From Planctomycetaceae bacterium (GTDB lineage: Bacteria > Planctomycetota > Planctomycetia > Pirellulales > Pirellulaceae), in assembly GCA_024642765.1 (NCBI GenBank), contig JAHEAM010000008.1, forward strand, positions 1 to 15,158: DNA of 15,158 nucleotides, given 5' to 3'. Shown here one piece after another: positions 14,995 through 15,158 of the stretch. The notes under the pieces were generated by a model. It had not been told where the DNA came from, did no database searches, and saw only the letters and a list, made by a program, of their open reading frames with translations. Position numbers and translations under genes: made by a program. Within the stretch, counting starts at the first letter, position 1; the number at the start of each line of letters is the position of its first letter.

Positions 14995-15050
14995 GACAGA
15001 CCTGCGAAAACACTATTTGTCGTTGAAATTCAATCCAAGTTGACGCCAAC

Positions 15051-15158
15051 ATGACTGAGCCAAGCACTGCCGTTGCGCCGACGAAGGGACGTTCCCAGGT
15101 TATGCATTTTTTACTGCTGTGCCTTGGGCCAATTGCAGCGGTTACGTTGTACTTTCTT
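15051..15158 (+). CDS. N-terminal fragment of a membrane protein, possibly an SLC13/DASS-type anion transporter
   Basis: Thirty-six codons are open to the window edge. A polar, cytosolic-looking start (MTEPSTAVAPTKGRSQV) is followed from about residue 18 by a hydrophobic segment, MHFLLLCLGPIAAVTLYFL. The LGP within the first membrane helix recalls the opening helix of SLC13/DASS Na+-coupled dicarboxylate, sulfate or phosphate transporters, but 36 residues are too few to be sure and other permeases remain possible. There is no strong Shine-Dalgarno sequence; the ATG is chosen as the first in-frame start after the structured leader. Confidence 0.45.
   Translation, partial: MTEPSTAVAPTKGRSQVMHFLLLCLGPIAAVTLYFL

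Larger units (their letters stand above)
14610..15050. other. Divergent intergenic region between thiC and the membrane-protein gene (441 bp)
   Basis: No open frame of note is present. It carries the leaders of thiC (minus) and of the right-edge gene (plus). The right two-thirds is dense in nested complementary segments (14738-14994). A 10-mer, CTCGATTGTG, is repeated at 14741-14750 and 14797-14806. No canonical promoter pair stands out on either strand, and no TPP riboswitch was recognised. Confidence 0.65.

Overview
The window reads as chromosomal DNA of a planctomycete, most likely a member of the Pirellulaceae. The evidence is a DUF1501 protein paired with a large PSD1/DUF1549/DUF1553 cytochrome-c-like protein, an RTX-repeat protein with the N-terminal LExRxLLA motif typical of planctomycete exported proteins, a small cysteine-containing protein that resembles one I recall from this phylum, and a TTG start. 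The genus is inference. I see no transposase, integrase, CRISPR array, tRNA or rRNA. Apart from the two edge genes, the protein-coding genes look intact.

Layout. Positions 1-3914 (minus strand) hold a two-gene unit: a PSD1/DUF1549/DUF1553 protein followed by a DUF1501 protein that runs off the left edge. The two overlap by one base (TAATG). Positions 3915-4588 are a divergent intergenic region with three copies of a 10-mer, TAAAAAGGTT. The plus strand then carries rnr (RNase R), dapB (4-hydroxy-tetrahydrodipicolinate reductase) with a clear terminator, then a second unit of a 128-aa putative zinc-binding protein and an exported gamma-glutamyltransferase-like Ntn hydrolase. The hydrolase converges, with an 8-bp gap, on a minus-strand TerC-family membrane protein. 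Positions 11040-11536 are non-coding or weakly coding, and contain two long bulged inverted repeats and an orphan terminator. An RTX calcium-binding repeat protein follows (11537-12781, plus) with a strong terminator. After about 480 bases without a convincing gene comes thiC (13263-14609, minus). A 441-base divergent leader, rich in potential RNA structure, then leads to the first 36 codons of a membrane protein that runs off the right edge.

How the genes relate. rnr (RNA decay), dapB (lysine and meso-diaminopimelate) and thiC (thiamine pyrimidine) are housekeeping genes. The DUF1501/PSD1 pair, the Ntn hydrolase and the RTX protein are predicted to be exported and represent the periplasmic or cell-surface lifestyle of this group. 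I see no single novel multi-gene system. The most interesting items are the structured intergenic elements (11127-11202, 11480-11514, 14738-14994), the Ntn hydrolase, which keeps its catalytic residues but lacks the usual gamma-glutamyl-binding residues, and the uncharacterised small protein upstream of it. All family calls come from reading motifs by eye; no database search was run.
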